Positions 18,047-27,585 of a stretch of 64,000 bases of DNA are shown in pieces. The position numbers were made by a program, and so were the translations under genes. Within the stretch, counting starts at the first letter, position 1; the number at the start of each line of letters is the position of its first letter. Origin of the DNA: Methanobrevibacter millerae (GTDB taxonomy: Archaea > Methanobacteriota > Methanobacteria > Methanobacteriales > Methanobacteriaceae); the NCBI RefSeq assembly GCF_900103415.1, contig NZ_FMXB01000009.1, forward strand, positions 1 to 64,000. Reading direction: 5' to 3'. The notes beneath the pieces are model-generated. The model saw nothing but the letters and a program-made list of their open reading frames with translations. It had not been told where the DNA came from and did no database searches.

Positions 18047-19147
18047 ATGTCATATAAAGTAACTGTTATTATTCCATCTTACAATAGCGTTGAATTTCTG
18101 GACTCAACCATTGAATCAATCAAGGCTCAGACGTTCGGCTTTGAAAATATCGAACTGATTATAATCGATGATTACTCAACGGACTCAACCCAGGAGCTTA
18201 TAGACAAGTATTGCGCAGAATATGAAAACATTAAAACATACGAATCCGGAAAGAAAACCGGAACGCCGGGAAGAGCCAGAAACATTGGAATAGCTAACAG
18301 TACTGCCGATTATATAATGTTTATCGATCATGACGACAAATATCTGCCGGATACGGTGGAAAAGCTGTACAACGCAATTACGGCAAACAACAGTGATGTG
18401 GCCATCGGAAAATTCCAGTCATTCGGCGAAAACTACTTCGTTACCGAAGATTGGATTACTGAAGACATCATTTTAAATTCAATCGATGAAAACCTCCTGT
18501 TTTTCTCAATTAACAATATCTGGAGAATGATTTTTCCTAAAGAATTTCTGCTTGAACATGAAATAACATTCCCAGAAGGCGTATTTGCGGAAGACCTGAC
18601 ATTTATGGTCGACAGCTTCATTAATGCAAATAAAATAGTCTTTATTAATGATATTGTATATAATTTCAGATTAAGAACTGGAGACAACTCATCAACCAGC
18701 CTTTCAAAAGGCATGCATTACCTGAACGGGTTAATTGACGGCTATTCATACACCGCTGACGTTTTAAAGAAAAACGATGCCTGCAAATACTACGATACCA
18801 TTTTCAACCAGCACTTGTCCTGCTGGCTCAGCGATGTTGCCTTAAGCGAAACAATTTCTTTAGAAGATAAAAAGACACTGGTTGAAAAATCCATTCCATT
18901 ATTTGAAAAGCTTGAAAATAATGAACCTTTCCCTGAAAACAATGCCATAAAAAGCATTATCACACAGATTGTGGCCGGAAACCTTGATGAAGCATATATG
19001 CAAATGGGAGATTATCGGCTCTTTACAAACAGAATTTATAATCTTGAAAACGAGCTGAATCAAAAAAGGCAACAGGTTGCTACGCTTCAAACAACAAAAG
19101 GATGGTTTAAATATAAAATAAACAATATAAAGGAAAGGTTATTTTAA
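18047..19147 (+). CDS. Family 2 glycosyltransferase
   Basis: A 366-residue GT-A transferase, the only plus-strand member inside the minus-strand glycan cluster. Motifs are KVTVIIPSYNSVEFL, ELIIIDDYSTDSTQ, the GTPGRARNIG segment and the metal site MFIDHDDKY, with EGVFAEDLTF on the acceptor side. It is related to the tandem pair at 9411-11508. The C-terminus has a short coiled coil and TTKGWFKYKINNIKERLF, a variant of the S-W-K tail found in several neighbours. It appears to be a single-gene unit, read divergently from 16472-17998. Confidence 0.85.
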   Translation: MSYKVTVIIPSYNSVEFLDSTIESIKAQTFGFENIELIIIDDYSTDSTQELIDKYCAEYENIKTYESGKKTGTPGRARNIGIANSTADYIMFIDHDDKYLPDTVEKLYNAITANNSDVAIGKFQSFGENYFVTEDWITEDIILNSIDENLLFFSINNIWRMIFPKEFLLEHEITFPEGVFAEDLTFMVDSFINANKIVFINDIVYNFRLRTGDNSSTSLSKGMHYLNGLIDGYSYTADVLKKNDACKYYDTIFNQHLSCWLSDVALSETISLEDKKTLVEKSIPLFEKLENNEPFPENNAIKSIITQIVAGNLDEAYMQMGDYRLFTNRIYNLENELNQKRQQVATLQTTKGWFKYKINNIKERLF

Positions 19148-19167
19148 AAAATTAGAAATTTTAAAGG

Positions 19168-19263
19168 TTAATCAATGTCAGAATTACACAAAATGTGTAA
19201 AACTCACATAAGACATTGATTAGAAATTTTCATCCATGGTTTAAAAAGGAATTTTTTTCCTTT
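19168..19263. terminator. Nested inverted repeats between convergent genes
   Basis: An 11-bp outer stem (TAATCAATGTC at 19169-19179, GACATTGATTA at 19212-19222) encloses a perfect 7-bp hairpin (TTACACA/TGTGTAA, 19184-19200, 3-nt loop). A separate AAAGGAA/TTCCTTT hairpin with a T-rich loop follows at about 19245-19263. The position between convergent genes suits bidirectional termination, although the first element is more elaborate than a simple terminator. Confidence 0.45.
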
Positions 19264-19319
19264 GATAATCTTATTATAATTTTTACTATATAAATGTAAT
19301 TAAAGGAAAAATTAACCAA

Positions 19320-21887
19320 TTACTCAATTAACCCCTTAAAAATCTCATCCCACTGATTTACACGGGATTTTAAATTGTAATTCTCTAAAATATCGTCACG
19401 GGCATTGTTGACAAAACCGTTTCTCAATACCGGATCCTCAATTAATAAAGACATTTTATCCACCCATTCATCTTCATTGCTTGCCAAATATCCGTTTACC
19501 CCATCTTTAATGGACCTGTTATAAGCCTCAACATTACTTGCAACGACAGGAATACCCAAAGCTGCAAATTCTATGTATTTAAGCTCGCTTTTACAGCTAT
19601 TGAAATCCGTGTTGACCAATGGAATGATACCAATGTCCCATTCAGAATGTTTTCCCAGCCAATCGTAAAATGTATGCATTGACATCGGATAATAAGGGAT
19701 TTTTATAATATTGAACCAGTCTGAATTTTCATCCAGGGATGCTCCCGCTATTTCAAACAATACGGTTATTCCCTTTTTGGAAAAAATTTCCTTTAACCTT
19801 AAGATTACATTGCGAACCAGCTCAATATCGTCACCATGAGTTAATGTTCCGAAATATCCTATTTTAATGAATTCGTTTCCTCTGAATTTAAATGCCTTTA
19901 GCGGAAGTGAATCGTTAACGTAATAGTTTTTGATTACTTCAACATTATCGAGATCCATTTTGTTGAAACGTTCCTTCAGACCATTAGTACTTACGACAAT
20001 CTGTTCAGAATTGGTTACGAGCTTTTTAATGTTATTGAAATTGTTTATGATATAATGGTAAGAAGGATTTTCAGGATCTATATTTAGGAAATCATCGTCG
20101 GCTTCGTAAACTATTTTAATGTTATGCTTCTTTGCCTTCTTTAATATTTGATTTGAAAATGGATTAACCCTTTGAACGACAATAACATCAAATATATGGG
20201 CATTAATCATGTTATCGATGTCCAAAAGGGGCATAATTTCCTGACCATAGATAAAGAAATGATAGTCTCCGCTTTCGGAAAGCTTTGAAAATGGAGTATG
20301 GATTCTTATGAAAGGACAGGCATTCATATTGTCAAAATTATCCTCTAAAAATACACCTACCTTAATGGTATCGGTTTTGAATTCCTTTGTAGTGACAATA
20401 TAATCAATCAATACCTTGGAATCGGTTATATACCTGTTTGAATCCAATTCCTTCTTAATGCGGTCAGTGGCGAAATTATCAAGTTGAAGATGTAAATTTT
20501 CAGTTATATTATCTACGAAATTAGGATATTTCCTGTTGAACCTTAATTTCATGTGAATTCCTTTTCTGAGATAATGGAGAATCGGATCCTCATCTCTGAC
20601 ATCATTAACAGTGATATAATAGTATAAATCAAAAATCGGGTCAACATACTTCATTTTATCGTCAATTGAATCCGTTTTTGAGCCCTCTTCAATGAAATGT
20701 AATATAGGGTCAAGACACGGATGTATGTGAGCATAGTTTGACTCATTAATAATGCCCAAATTCTTAATGGCCGAATACTCTTCCAATTCTACGGTTGCAT
20801 TAACGTTTGAGTTTTTAAGGGATTTCAAGTAATGGCTGTGCTTTACCTTACGTGCCAAATCTCCTGCAACCCTTAAAGGCTTCGTTAATTTCAAGGAATT
20901 TGAGCCCATAAATTCATTGTATTCATTTTGAAGATATCCTATTCTGCCGGCGGTATCTATTCTGTAGCCTGCCATTCCCTTTACGTCATTTACAAGCAGA
21001 TAGAGCTCTTCTCGGGACAAGTCAATGCTATCGCCCAGCTCCATATTCTCGACTTCAACGCCGATTTTAGCCCTTAAGTTGTCACTGGTAATCGGAGTGG
21101 TGAAAATGACCTTATGATGATAATCTCCAGCTTCCTTTGCCCAGTATTCGTTGTCCCAGTAATAAACACGGCTGACGGAAGGATGGAAATCATTTTTCCA
21201 GGCCACATATGCAAAACTGAGCTGGTCCTGATTTGTATACTTGATGTTTTCATCCCACCAGTCTTCCATTACCTTAATGACATCCGGATGGTTGTGCTGG
21301 CGGAAAAGCGCACCCATAACACCTAAACCGTAATGTTCAGGGAAGCCCTGGGAACGATAAAATTCAATCTGCTCTTCCATTACGGCTCTCGGATAGCGCG
21401 GAATGATTTTGGAAGCCTTATATTCCTCATAAACGCAGTCCCTTTCGGTATGGACCACAACCAGCATTTGCGAATTGGCCTTGATGTATTTATAGATGTA
21501 TTCGCGGATGCTTCCCTTGATTTTAAAGGTTCCATCTAGCCAGAAACTGTATTTGTAATCTTTAAGGTATTTGTGAGGGAGTAACTTATACTGCTTGGCC
21601 TTTCTGTTGTTGTCAAGAATGGAATCCTCCATAGGGATTATTTTCCAAAGGTCTGAGGTTAATTCAGGGTTATCAGTGAAGCATATGTAATCACAGTTTT
21701 CATCTATTACTTCAGGATGCTTTAAAGTGTCATAATCACCTGTAAAGGCCGTGTAAATAGCTATCTTGTTATTTTTAATGTCTTCAATTGTTTCTTCAGC
21801 GGACTGTGTTGAATGATTGAATAAATCCCTGTTAACGTGCTCCTCTGAAAGCTCTTGATAAGTTTCGTAAATTTCATCATAACCCAT
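19320..21887 (-). CDS. Fusion of DUF616 domain and GT-B glycosyltransferase
   Basis: An 855-residue, probably bifunctional transferase. Residues from about 35 to 300 form a DUF616 domain (IAIYTAFTGDYDTL, DYKYSFWLDGTFKIKGS, YTNQDQLSFAYVAWKND), closely matching the separate protein at 14682-15713. A linker with SNSLKLTKPLR follows. The remaining 500 residues match the 16472-17998 protein: a degenerate HYL module (DEDPILHYLRKG), then IKVGVFLEDNFDNMNACPFIR, VVVQRVNPF, IGYFGTLTHGDD and SELKYIEFAALGIPVVASN. So one gene here joins what are two genes elsewhere in the same locus. It is last in the minus-strand run led by rfbA, 4 nt behind its neighbour. Confidence 0.85.
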   Translation of the reverse strand: MGYDEIYETYQELSEEHVNRDLFNHSTQSAEETIEDIKNNKIAIYTAFTGDYDTLKHPEVIDENCDYICFTDNPELTSDLWKIIPMEDSILDNNRKAKQYKLLPHKYLKDYKYSFWLDGTFKIKGSIREYIYKYIKANSQMLVVVHTERDCVYEEYKASKIIPRYPRAVMEEQIEFYRSQGFPEHYGLGVMGALFRQHNHPDVIKVMEDWWDENIKYTNQDQLSFAYVAWKNDFHPSVSRVYYWDNEYWAKEAGDYHHKVIFTTPITSDNLRAKIGVEVENMELGDSIDLSREELYLLVNDVKGMAGYRIDTAGRIGYLQNEYNEFMGSNSLKLTKPLRVAGDLARKVKHSHYLKSLKNSNVNATVELEEYSAIKNLGIINESNYAHIHPCLDPILHFIEEGSKTDSIDDKMKYVDPIFDLYYYITVNDVRDEDPILHYLRKGIHMKLRFNRKYPNFVDNITENLHLQLDNFATDRIKKELDSNRYITDSKVLIDYIVTTKEFKTDTIKVGVFLEDNFDNMNACPFIRIHTPFSKLSESGDYHFFIYGQEIMPLLDIDNMINAHIFDVIVVQRVNPFSNQILKKAKKHNIKIVYEADDDFLNIDPENPSYHYIINNFNNIKKLVTNSEQIVVSTNGLKERFNKMDLDNVEVIKNYYVNDSLPLKAFKFRGNEFIKIGYFGTLTHGDDIELVRNVILRLKEIFSKKGITVLFEIAGASLDENSDWFNIIKIPYYPMSMHTFYDWLGKHSEWDIGIIPLVNTDFNSCKSELKYIEFAALGIPVVASNVEAYNRSIKDGVNGYLASNEDEWVDKMSLLIEDPVLRNGFVNNARDDILENYNLKSRVNQWDEIFKGLIE

Positions 21888-21891
21888 AATA

Positions 21892-23427
21892 TCACAAATA
21901 TTTCTCTTTAATAGCTTTTAACAAGTCATCAGCGTAATTATCTGATTTTTCCAGGCAGATATCATATCTTGAATCTTCATCGGAAGAAATCAATACCTTG
22001 ATTAGGTTCAATCTGCAGATTAATTTTTCAACGTCATAATTCTTATCGTTGGATATTAATATGTCGCAGTGGTCTCCAATGTCCCAATCCTTCAGGCAGG
22101 GAACTATTTTGACGTTGAAGCCCATATTGTTTAAATCTTTCACCAATTTAGTTATAAATTCATCGTTTTTGGAAACGATACAGAAATCAAGTTTCTTGTT
22201 GGTGAAGAAATTCTCGTTGTTGAGTTTTTCTGTTAAGATCTCCTTAAAAATGAAATCTCCCCATTTATCATAGAAATGCATTATGTTTTGATAATTCAGC
22301 CTGTTTTTTTCCGCAACGTCTTCAACACGGGTTGCTGATTCGTGGTGGAACAATAATGCAAATGGATTGAAAATGGATTTGTAACCGTTTTTGTATAATT
22401 TAAATGCGAAATCGATGTCCTCATAACCGTAGAAATATCCTTCATCAAGCCCATCAAGCTCCAGATAAAGCTCTTTAGGAACCAAAAGGCATGCTGCGGT
22501 ATTGGAAATGACTTCCTTTTGGTGGTTTACGTCGCTTGAAAATATCATGGTCGAAAACATGTGCTCATGATAGGGACCGTAAATATAGGGAGTTCTTTCT
22601 TCTCTAAATTTTACGCCCGCATGCTGAATGGTAAACGACTTGGGCTGATTATTCATGTCTTCATAGTACGGAAATATCAGTTTGGCTCCGACTGAACCCA
22701 CATTGTCGTTTTCAAGCATGCATCCTACAAGCTCGTTCAGCCAGCCGTATGTAGGCTCAATATCATTGTTCAGCAAAAGCAGGTATTCTCCGTTTGCCAC
22801 TTTGGCAGCGTCATTATTTCCTTTTGAAAAACTGACGTTTTCTGTATTTTCAATTACCGTAATAGGCAAGTCCAGTGACTTCAAAAAACTTACGGATTCG
22901 TCGCCTGAGGCATTGTCGACGACGATTATTTCATAATTCGAATAGTTGGTCTTTTCATCAAAGTCTTTAAATAAACGTTTTAAATGATTAATGCCGTTTC
23001 TTGTAAGAATGATAATGGAAACGAGAGGTTCCGTTTCAAATTCGTAATTGGACAGGAATAACTTATTTGTATCTATAATCTTTTCTCTTCTCAAGGCAAA
23101 GGGATTCTTATCCATCCTAAATCCTTCATGTCCATTGTCTATGTAGTGAATCAGAGGGTTCAGATTGTTTTTTGTAACTTCCGGATAATCCTGCAGATAT
23201 TTCTTTAGATTGAATGTTGGTGAAGGACTCTTAAATTCGCTTGCTCCATAGAATAGATAATGGAAAAGAGGATCCATTCCTGCCTTTTCAACGTGAGGAT
23301 AAGCCTTGAGATAATACTGTTTATCAAAGAGACCTGACTCCATTATCTTATCATAGCTTTCTTCATAAAGCTTTGCCTTTTTGACATTGAATTTTGATTT
23401 TATTAAGAAATCCTTAAACGTTACCAT
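21892..23427 (-). CDS. GT2 glycosyltransferase with N-terminal HYL module
   Basis: A 511-residue protein. The N-terminal 100 residues contain two copies of the module (SGLFDKQYYLKAYPHV with MDPLFHYLFYG; YLQDYPEV with NPLIHYIDNG). The GT-A domain has VSIIILTRNG, IIVVDNASGDESV, LLLLNNDIEP and FYGYEDIDFAFKLYKNGY. About 100 C-terminal residues form a Rossmann-like remnant (FCIVSKND, CDILIS). It is a close paralogue of 13083-14681 throughout, with long identical protein stretches around FSKGNNDAAK and YGWLNELVG. Together with the fusion gene downstream it forms a second copy of the GT2/DUF616/GT-B set. Confidence 0.85.
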   Translation of the reverse strand: MVTFKDFLIKSKFNVKKAKLYEESYDKIMESGLFDKQYYLKAYPHVEKAGMDPLFHYLFYGASEFKSPSPTFNLKKYLQDYPEVTKNNLNPLIHYIDNGHEGFRMDKNPFALRREKIIDTNKLFLSNYEFETEPLVSIIILTRNGINHLKRLFKDFDEKTNYSNYEIIVVDNASGDESVSFLKSLDLPITVIENTENVSFSKGNNDAAKVANGEYLLLLNNDIEPTYGWLNELVGCMLENDNVGSVGAKLIFPYYEDMNNQPKSFTIQHAGVKFREERTPYIYGPYHEHMFSTMIFSSDVNHQKEVISNTAACLLVPKELYLELDGLDEGYFYGYEDIDFAFKLYKNGYKSIFNPFALLFHHESATRVEDVAEKNRLNYQNIMHFYDKWGDFIFKEILTEKLNNENFFTNKKLDFCIVSKNDEFITKLVKDLNNMGFNVKIVPCLKDWDIGDHCDILISNDKNYDVEKLICRLNLIKVLISSDEDSRYDICLEKSDNYADDLLKAIKEKYL

Positions 23428-23435
23428 AAGTTAAC

Positions 23436-24863
23436 CTACTTTAAAAAATTGAATCTGCTTTTCTTAGTGTCTTTGTTAATCTCATTTATAATATTATTTT
23501 TTTCATTGATAATATTATCTTTTAAATTGAATAGACCTGCTATTTCATCGTTGTTCAGGAAATAGAGGTCAAAATCTATTGTTAATTCATTATTAACTTC
23601 ACAATTTAAAATATAATTGGGATCCAAGTTCGAAAAAATCTGCAACTCATCATCTATTGAGTTTATGCAGTTTGCCTGCAATACCTCGACATTGTTGATT
23701 TTTGATTTGATGAATGCCCCTTCAAGCGGGTCAAAACGAATATTAACGATATTGTCAAATGCGCTTAAATCAAATGTCAATACGTTATTTCTGATTTTGG
23801 GAACATAATCCATGAATAATCTTGAATCTTCACTGAAGCCGTTTCCCTCATCGACATATAAGCTTGCAAAAGTCTTCACTTTAGGCAAACGGCGATTGAA
23901 ATACTTGTATTTGGCCAGGAAGGTTTCGCTGTCATAACTGCTTAAGTTTAAACAGTCATCCTTGTAATAAACTTCATAGTCAGGATATAGCGTCCTGAAA
24001 TAATCCAAATCATTATCTGAAACGTTGTAGGCACATTCCTTGAGCTTTGAAATTACGGAAATCTCATCTTCGATTGCCCAGTCATAATAATAAACCCAGA
24101 ATAGAACGTCATTAATGAACTTGACGTTTAACAGGTTAACGAATTTATTTTTCAGGTCGTACAATTCACGGATTGACTCAGACAAGTCCAGCCCATGCTG
24201 CGGAGTGATGTTTTCCGTGGTTGATGTTAAATTCTTTCTGTAAAAGTAAGTCGCATCCTTTGATAAAAATATTCTGGAAGCGTTAATTATGGCGCTTACA
24301 ACGGCAAGATTGTCATCGTACAAACCTCCTGAGAACTTCAGGAATTTGTATAGACTTTTGTGATATATCTTATTCCATGAAGCCGTTGAAAATATTAATT
24401 TGGGATTGTCTTCAAGTGAATTTAAAAGCACGTTCTCATCAGTATTCGGCTGGTGTATGTTAATCGGCTCCACATAGTCGCTTCCCGTATATGTCTCCCA
24501 GTTGAAAACGAGCAAGTCAGCATCATTTTCACTTATTTTCAATAATGAATCTTCATAGGCATTTGGAGATATGAAGTCATCGCAGTCAATGAATGTCAGG
24601 TAGTCCGTTTTGACCTCATTAATGGCGATGTTTCTTGACTCGCCTGCGCCGAGGTTGCTTTCATTGGAAATCACCCTGAAAGTATCGTATTTTGATGCAT
24701 ATTCATTGATGATTGATAAACTGTTATCTGAGGAGTTGTCATTAACTATAATCACTTCAATATTGTCAATGCCAATGCTTTGAGCGACAATTGAATCTAA
24801 ACATTGCCTGAGATATTTTTCTCCATTGTAAACCGGAATGATAACGCTTAATTGAGGATTCAT
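23436..24863 (-). CDS. Family 2 glycosyltransferase with C-terminal extension
   Basis: A 475-residue protein. The GT-A domain (about 1-220) shows LSVIIPVYNGEKYL, VIIVNDNSSDNSL, the metal motif FIDCDDF and GLYDDNLAVV. The remaining 250 residues have no motif I recognise; they include a beta-rich part (around 345-440) that may fold separately, and end in a coiled coil of alternating N-E-I/K residues. The ATG overlaps the stop of the preceding gene (ATGA), indicating translational coupling. Donor and acceptor unknown. Confidence 0.83.
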   Translation of the reverse strand: MNPQLSVIIPVYNGEKYLRQCLDSIVAQSIGIDNIEVIIVNDNSSDNSLSIINEYASKYDTFRVISNESNLGAGESRNIAINEVKTDYLTFIDCDDFISPNAYEDSLLKISENDADLLVFNWETYTGSDYVEPINIHQPNTDENVLLNSLEDNPKLIFSTASWNKIYHKSLYKFLKFSGGLYDDNLAVVSAIINASRIFLSKDATYFYRKNLTSTTENITPQHGLDLSESIRELYDLKNKFVNLLNVKFINDVLFWVYYYDWAIEDEISVISKLKECAYNVSDNDLDYFRTLYPDYEVYYKDDCLNLSSYDSETFLAKYKYFNRRLPKVKTFASLYVDEGNGFSEDSRLFMDYVPKIRNNVLTFDLSAFDNIVNIRFDPLEGAFIKSKINNVEVLQANCINSIDDELQIFSNLDPNYILNCEVNNELTIDFDLYFLNNDEIAGLFNLKDNIINEKNNIINEINKDTKKSRFNFLK

Positions 24864-25993
24864 AATTTCACTATTTTTTTAAATTTATTCTTGACTGAAG
24901 CATTTCCCAATTCTTCTCTTAATTGATTGTTTTGAGCTGTCAGCTCGTCAATCTGCTTTTTATATTCATTGGACAGGGTTTCATAATGCTTGGCTAAAAT
25001 CTCATTGCATACCCTTTCATAATTCAAATCAAATTCCTTATAGTTATCGGCCATCATTATTGATTCATGAAAGGCCCTGTCTTCATAATGCCACTTTTCA
25101 CTGTATACTACTTCATTCAATGCATAATCATAATATTTTTCTTTCATAACATCTATGAACTGATTTTTTAACTCTTCTTTCAGTCTTAAATAAACATACT
25201 TTAAATTAACGATAACGAACATCAGCCAGTCCTGCTTAATCTGATTGTAAACTTTTGCATCAAGGAAATGCTGCTTGGTTGTCTCCAGTATGTTGAATAT
25301 GTCAAATGAGCCTTCATCCCCGCTTGTTGATATTGACTGGTCCCTGATGCGATAATAATAAAGGTATTCCGGCAGAACAGACACTTTTTTGGCCTTTAAA
25401 AATACCTTATAAAAGAACTCTAAATCCTCATAATAGGAACCGTATAGGAATTTGGCATCATTTTCCTTTAAAAAAGATGTTTTATAGAGTTTATTGAAAG
25501 GAGCATGTGATATTTTAAAAATTATATCAATAACATCCATATAATAAAAATTACCTGTGAAAAAAGAAGGATCAATTACTTCCAGATTTGTAAAAGGCCC
25601 TTCGCTATATTCTTCCGTATTTTCATTGTAATACTTGAACTTGAACATTGTAATGTCTGAGCTGAAGCCCTTTACATGTTCATACAATACTTCCAAAGCA
25701 TTTTCTTCAAGCCAGTCATCAGAATCGACGAAAAGAACGTATTCCCCTTCGACTTGCTCGATTCCCGTGTTTCTGGCTCCACTCAAGCCCTGATTTTCCT
25801 GAGTAATTATTTTAAATCTTGAATCACTAAGTGAATAGCCTTCTAGGATACTTAAAGATAAATCAGTAGACCCGTCATTAACGCATATTACCTCAAAATC
25901 CTTAAACGTCTGATTAACTAAGCTGTCAAGACATTTTCTAAGATAATTTGCAACGTTATAAACCGGTAAAACCACTGAAATCTTTATGCCCAT
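24860..25993 (-). CDS. Family 2 glycosyltransferase
   Basis: A GT-A transferase of about 377 residues. The ATG at 25993 is chosen because AGGTGA lies five bases upstream; the GTG at 26002 used by a longer reading is part of that site. It has ISVVLPVYNVANYL, VICVNDGSTDLSL, the metal motif FVDSDDW and YEDLEFFYKVFLKA. The C-terminus is a coiled coil with the polar heptads QIDELTAQNNQLREEL, then a basic tail. It lies directly behind rfbB and so is coexpressed with dTDP-rhamnose synthesis, which makes a rhamnosyl or deoxysugar donor plausible but unproven. Confidence 0.85.
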   Translation of the reverse strand: MGIKISVVLPVYNVANYLRKCLDSLVNQTFKDFEVICVNDGSTDLSLSILEGYSLSDSRFKIITQENQGLSGARNTGIEQVEGEYVLFVDSDDWLEENALEVLYEHVKGFSSDITMFKFKYYNENTEEYSEGPFTNLEVIDPSFFTGNFYYMDVIDIIFKISHAPFNKLYKTSFLKENDAKFLYGSYYEDLEFFYKVFLKAKKVSVLPEYLYYYRIRDQSISTSGDEGSFDIFNILETTKQHFLDAKVYNQIKQDWLMFVIVNLKYVYLRLKEELKNQFIDVMKEKYYDYALNEVVYSEKWHYEDRAFHESIMMADNYKEFDLNYERVCNEILAKHYETLSNEYKKQIDELTAQNNQLREELGNASVKNKFKKIVKL

Positions 25994-25998
25994 TCTTT

Positions 25999-27006
25999 TC
26001 ACCTATTGGAATACATCTTTTCGTAGTATTGCTGGTATTCTCCGCTTTTTACCTGATCCATCCAGTCCTGATTGTCAAGATACCACTGAATGGTTTCCTT
26101 GATACCCGTTTCGAAAGTATATTTAGGCTCCCAGCCAAGTTCATTTCGTATTTTATCAGCGTCAATTGCGTAACGTCTGTCGTGACCTAATCTGTCTGCG
26201 ACAAACTCTATTAATGACTCGTCCTTTCCCAAAGCCTCTAGAATTAATTTGACGATTTGAATGTTTTGCCTTTCGTTGTGACCGCCGATGTTGTATACTT
26301 CACCGAGCTTTCCTTCATGCAATACCAAATCAATTGCCTGGCAGTGATCGTATACGTGAAGCCAGTCACGGATGTTTTTACCGTCACCGTAAATCGGCAA
26401 TTTCTTATCTTCCAGGGCATTGGAAATCATTAAAGGTATTAATTTTTCCGGAAACTGATAAGGACCGTAATTGTTGGAACATCTCGTGATGTTAACCGGC
26501 AAATCAAAAGTCTCAAAGTAAGCCCTAGTAATTAAGTCTCCTCCGGCTTTGGAAGCTGAATAAGGACTGTTAGGCTGTAGTGGAGTGGTTTCTGAGAAAT
26601 AACCAGTTTCTCCTAAAGTGCCGTAAACCTCATCGGTTGAAATCTGAATATATTTTTCAACTCCAAACTCCTTGGCTGCATTTAACAATACCTGAGTTCC
26701 CAAAACATTGGACTTAATAAAGATTTCCGGATCAGTTATGCTTCTGTCGACATGGCTTTCAGCAGCAAAGTTAATGACATAATCCACTTTTGAGACGATA
26801 TCGTCAACCAATTCTTTGTCACGAATATCTCCCTTAATGAAAGTATAATTATCCATGTCTTCGATGTCTTTCAGGTTTTCAAGGTTTCCGCAATAAGTTA
26901 AAGCATCCAAGTTGATAATTTCATAATCGGAATACTTGTCCAGCATGTATTTGACGAAATTGCTTCCTATGAAGCCTGCTCCACCAGTAACTAAAATCTT
27001 GCTCAT
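25999..27006 (-). CDS. rfbB: dTDP-glucose 4,6-dehydratase
   Basis: It converts dTDP-glucose to dTDP-4-keto-6-deoxyglucose with bound NAD, the second step of dTDP-L-rhamnose synthesis. The 335-residue short-chain dehydrogenase has the Rossmann motif GGAGFIGS at the N-terminus, the active-site STDEVYG segment and the YSASKAGGD (Y-x3-K) catalytic motif. Its length is standard for RmlB. The start is set at the ATG at 27006, preceded by AGGTGGAG; a GTG at 27018 falls inside that ribosome binding site. It sits between rfbC (15 nt away) and a glycosyltransferase in one operon. Confidence 0.96.
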   Translation of the reverse strand: MSKILVTGGAGFIGSNFVKYMLDKYSDYEIINLDALTYCGNLENLKDIEDMDNYTFIKGDIRDKELVDDIVSKVDYVINFAAESHVDRSITDPEIFIKSNVLGTQVLLNAAKEFGVEKYIQISTDEVYGTLGETGYFSETTPLQPNSPYSASKAGGDLITRAYFETFDLPVNITRCSNNYGPYQFPEKLIPLMISNALEDKKLPIYGDGKNIRDWLHVYDHCQAIDLVLHEGKLGEVYNIGGHNERQNIQIVKLILEALGKDESLIEFVADRLGHDRRYAIDADKIRNELGWEPKYTFETGIKETIQWYLDNQDWMDQVKSGEYQQYYEKMYSNR

Positions 27007-27021
27007 TATTTTCTCCACCTT

Positions 27022-27579
27022 TTAGTATTTAATTTGTGATTCGGCTAGAGTTGGCCATTCTTTATCCTTATCGGAAAATATCAATTCGTCAATGTCATCG
27101 ATTGGCCATTCTATTCCAATGTCGGGATCGTTCCAGATGACTCCGCCTTCATCTTCGCCGTGATAAAATTCTGTGCATTTATAAACGAACTCAGCCTCAT
27201 CGGATAATACGACAAAACCGTGAGCAAAGCAAGGAGGAATAAAGAGCTGTTTTTTGTTTTCTTCAGATAAAACTGCTCCAAACCATTCACCATATGTAGG
27301 AGAATCCGCTCTTAAATCAACGCCAACATCAAAGACTTCTCCCCTAATCACACGGACAAGTTTGCCTTGAGGATACTTCAGCTGCAAATGCAAACCTCTA
27401 AGTACCCCTTTTGTTGACATTGACTGATTGTCCTGAACAAAAGTCAAATCATAACCGGCTTGTTTGAAATCGTTTTCATTATAAGTTTCCATGAAAAAAC
27501 CCCTGTTGTCACCAAAAACGGCAGGTTCTACTAAAAACATGCCTTCAATAGGAGTTTCTGTGAATTTAAATTGACCCAT
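27022..27579 (-). CDS. rfbC: dTDP-4-dehydrorhamnose 3,5-epimerase
   Basis: It epimerises C3 and C5 of dTDP-4-keto-6-deoxyglucose, the third step to dTDP-L-rhamnose. The 185-residue cupin shows the RmlC signatures GVLRGLHLQ (catalytic His), KLVRVIRGEVFDVGVDLR, the FIPPCFAHGFVVLSD segment and a late YKCTEFYHGEDEGG. Length is typical. A strong AGGAGG site lies within the end of rfbA, 6 nt of intergenic space away, so rfbA-rfbC-rfbB are coupled. No missing residues noticed. Confidence 0.96.
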   Translation of the reverse strand: MGQFKFTETPIEGMFLVEPAVFGDNRGFFMETYNENDFKQAGYDLTFVQDNQSMSTKGVLRGLHLQLKYPQGKLVRVIRGEVFDVGVDLRADSPTYGEWFGAVLSEENKKQLFIPPCFAHGFVVLSDEAEFVYKCTEFYHGEDEGGVIWNDPDIGIEWPIDDIDELIFSDKDKEWPTLAESQIKY

Positions 27580-27585
27580 AAATAT

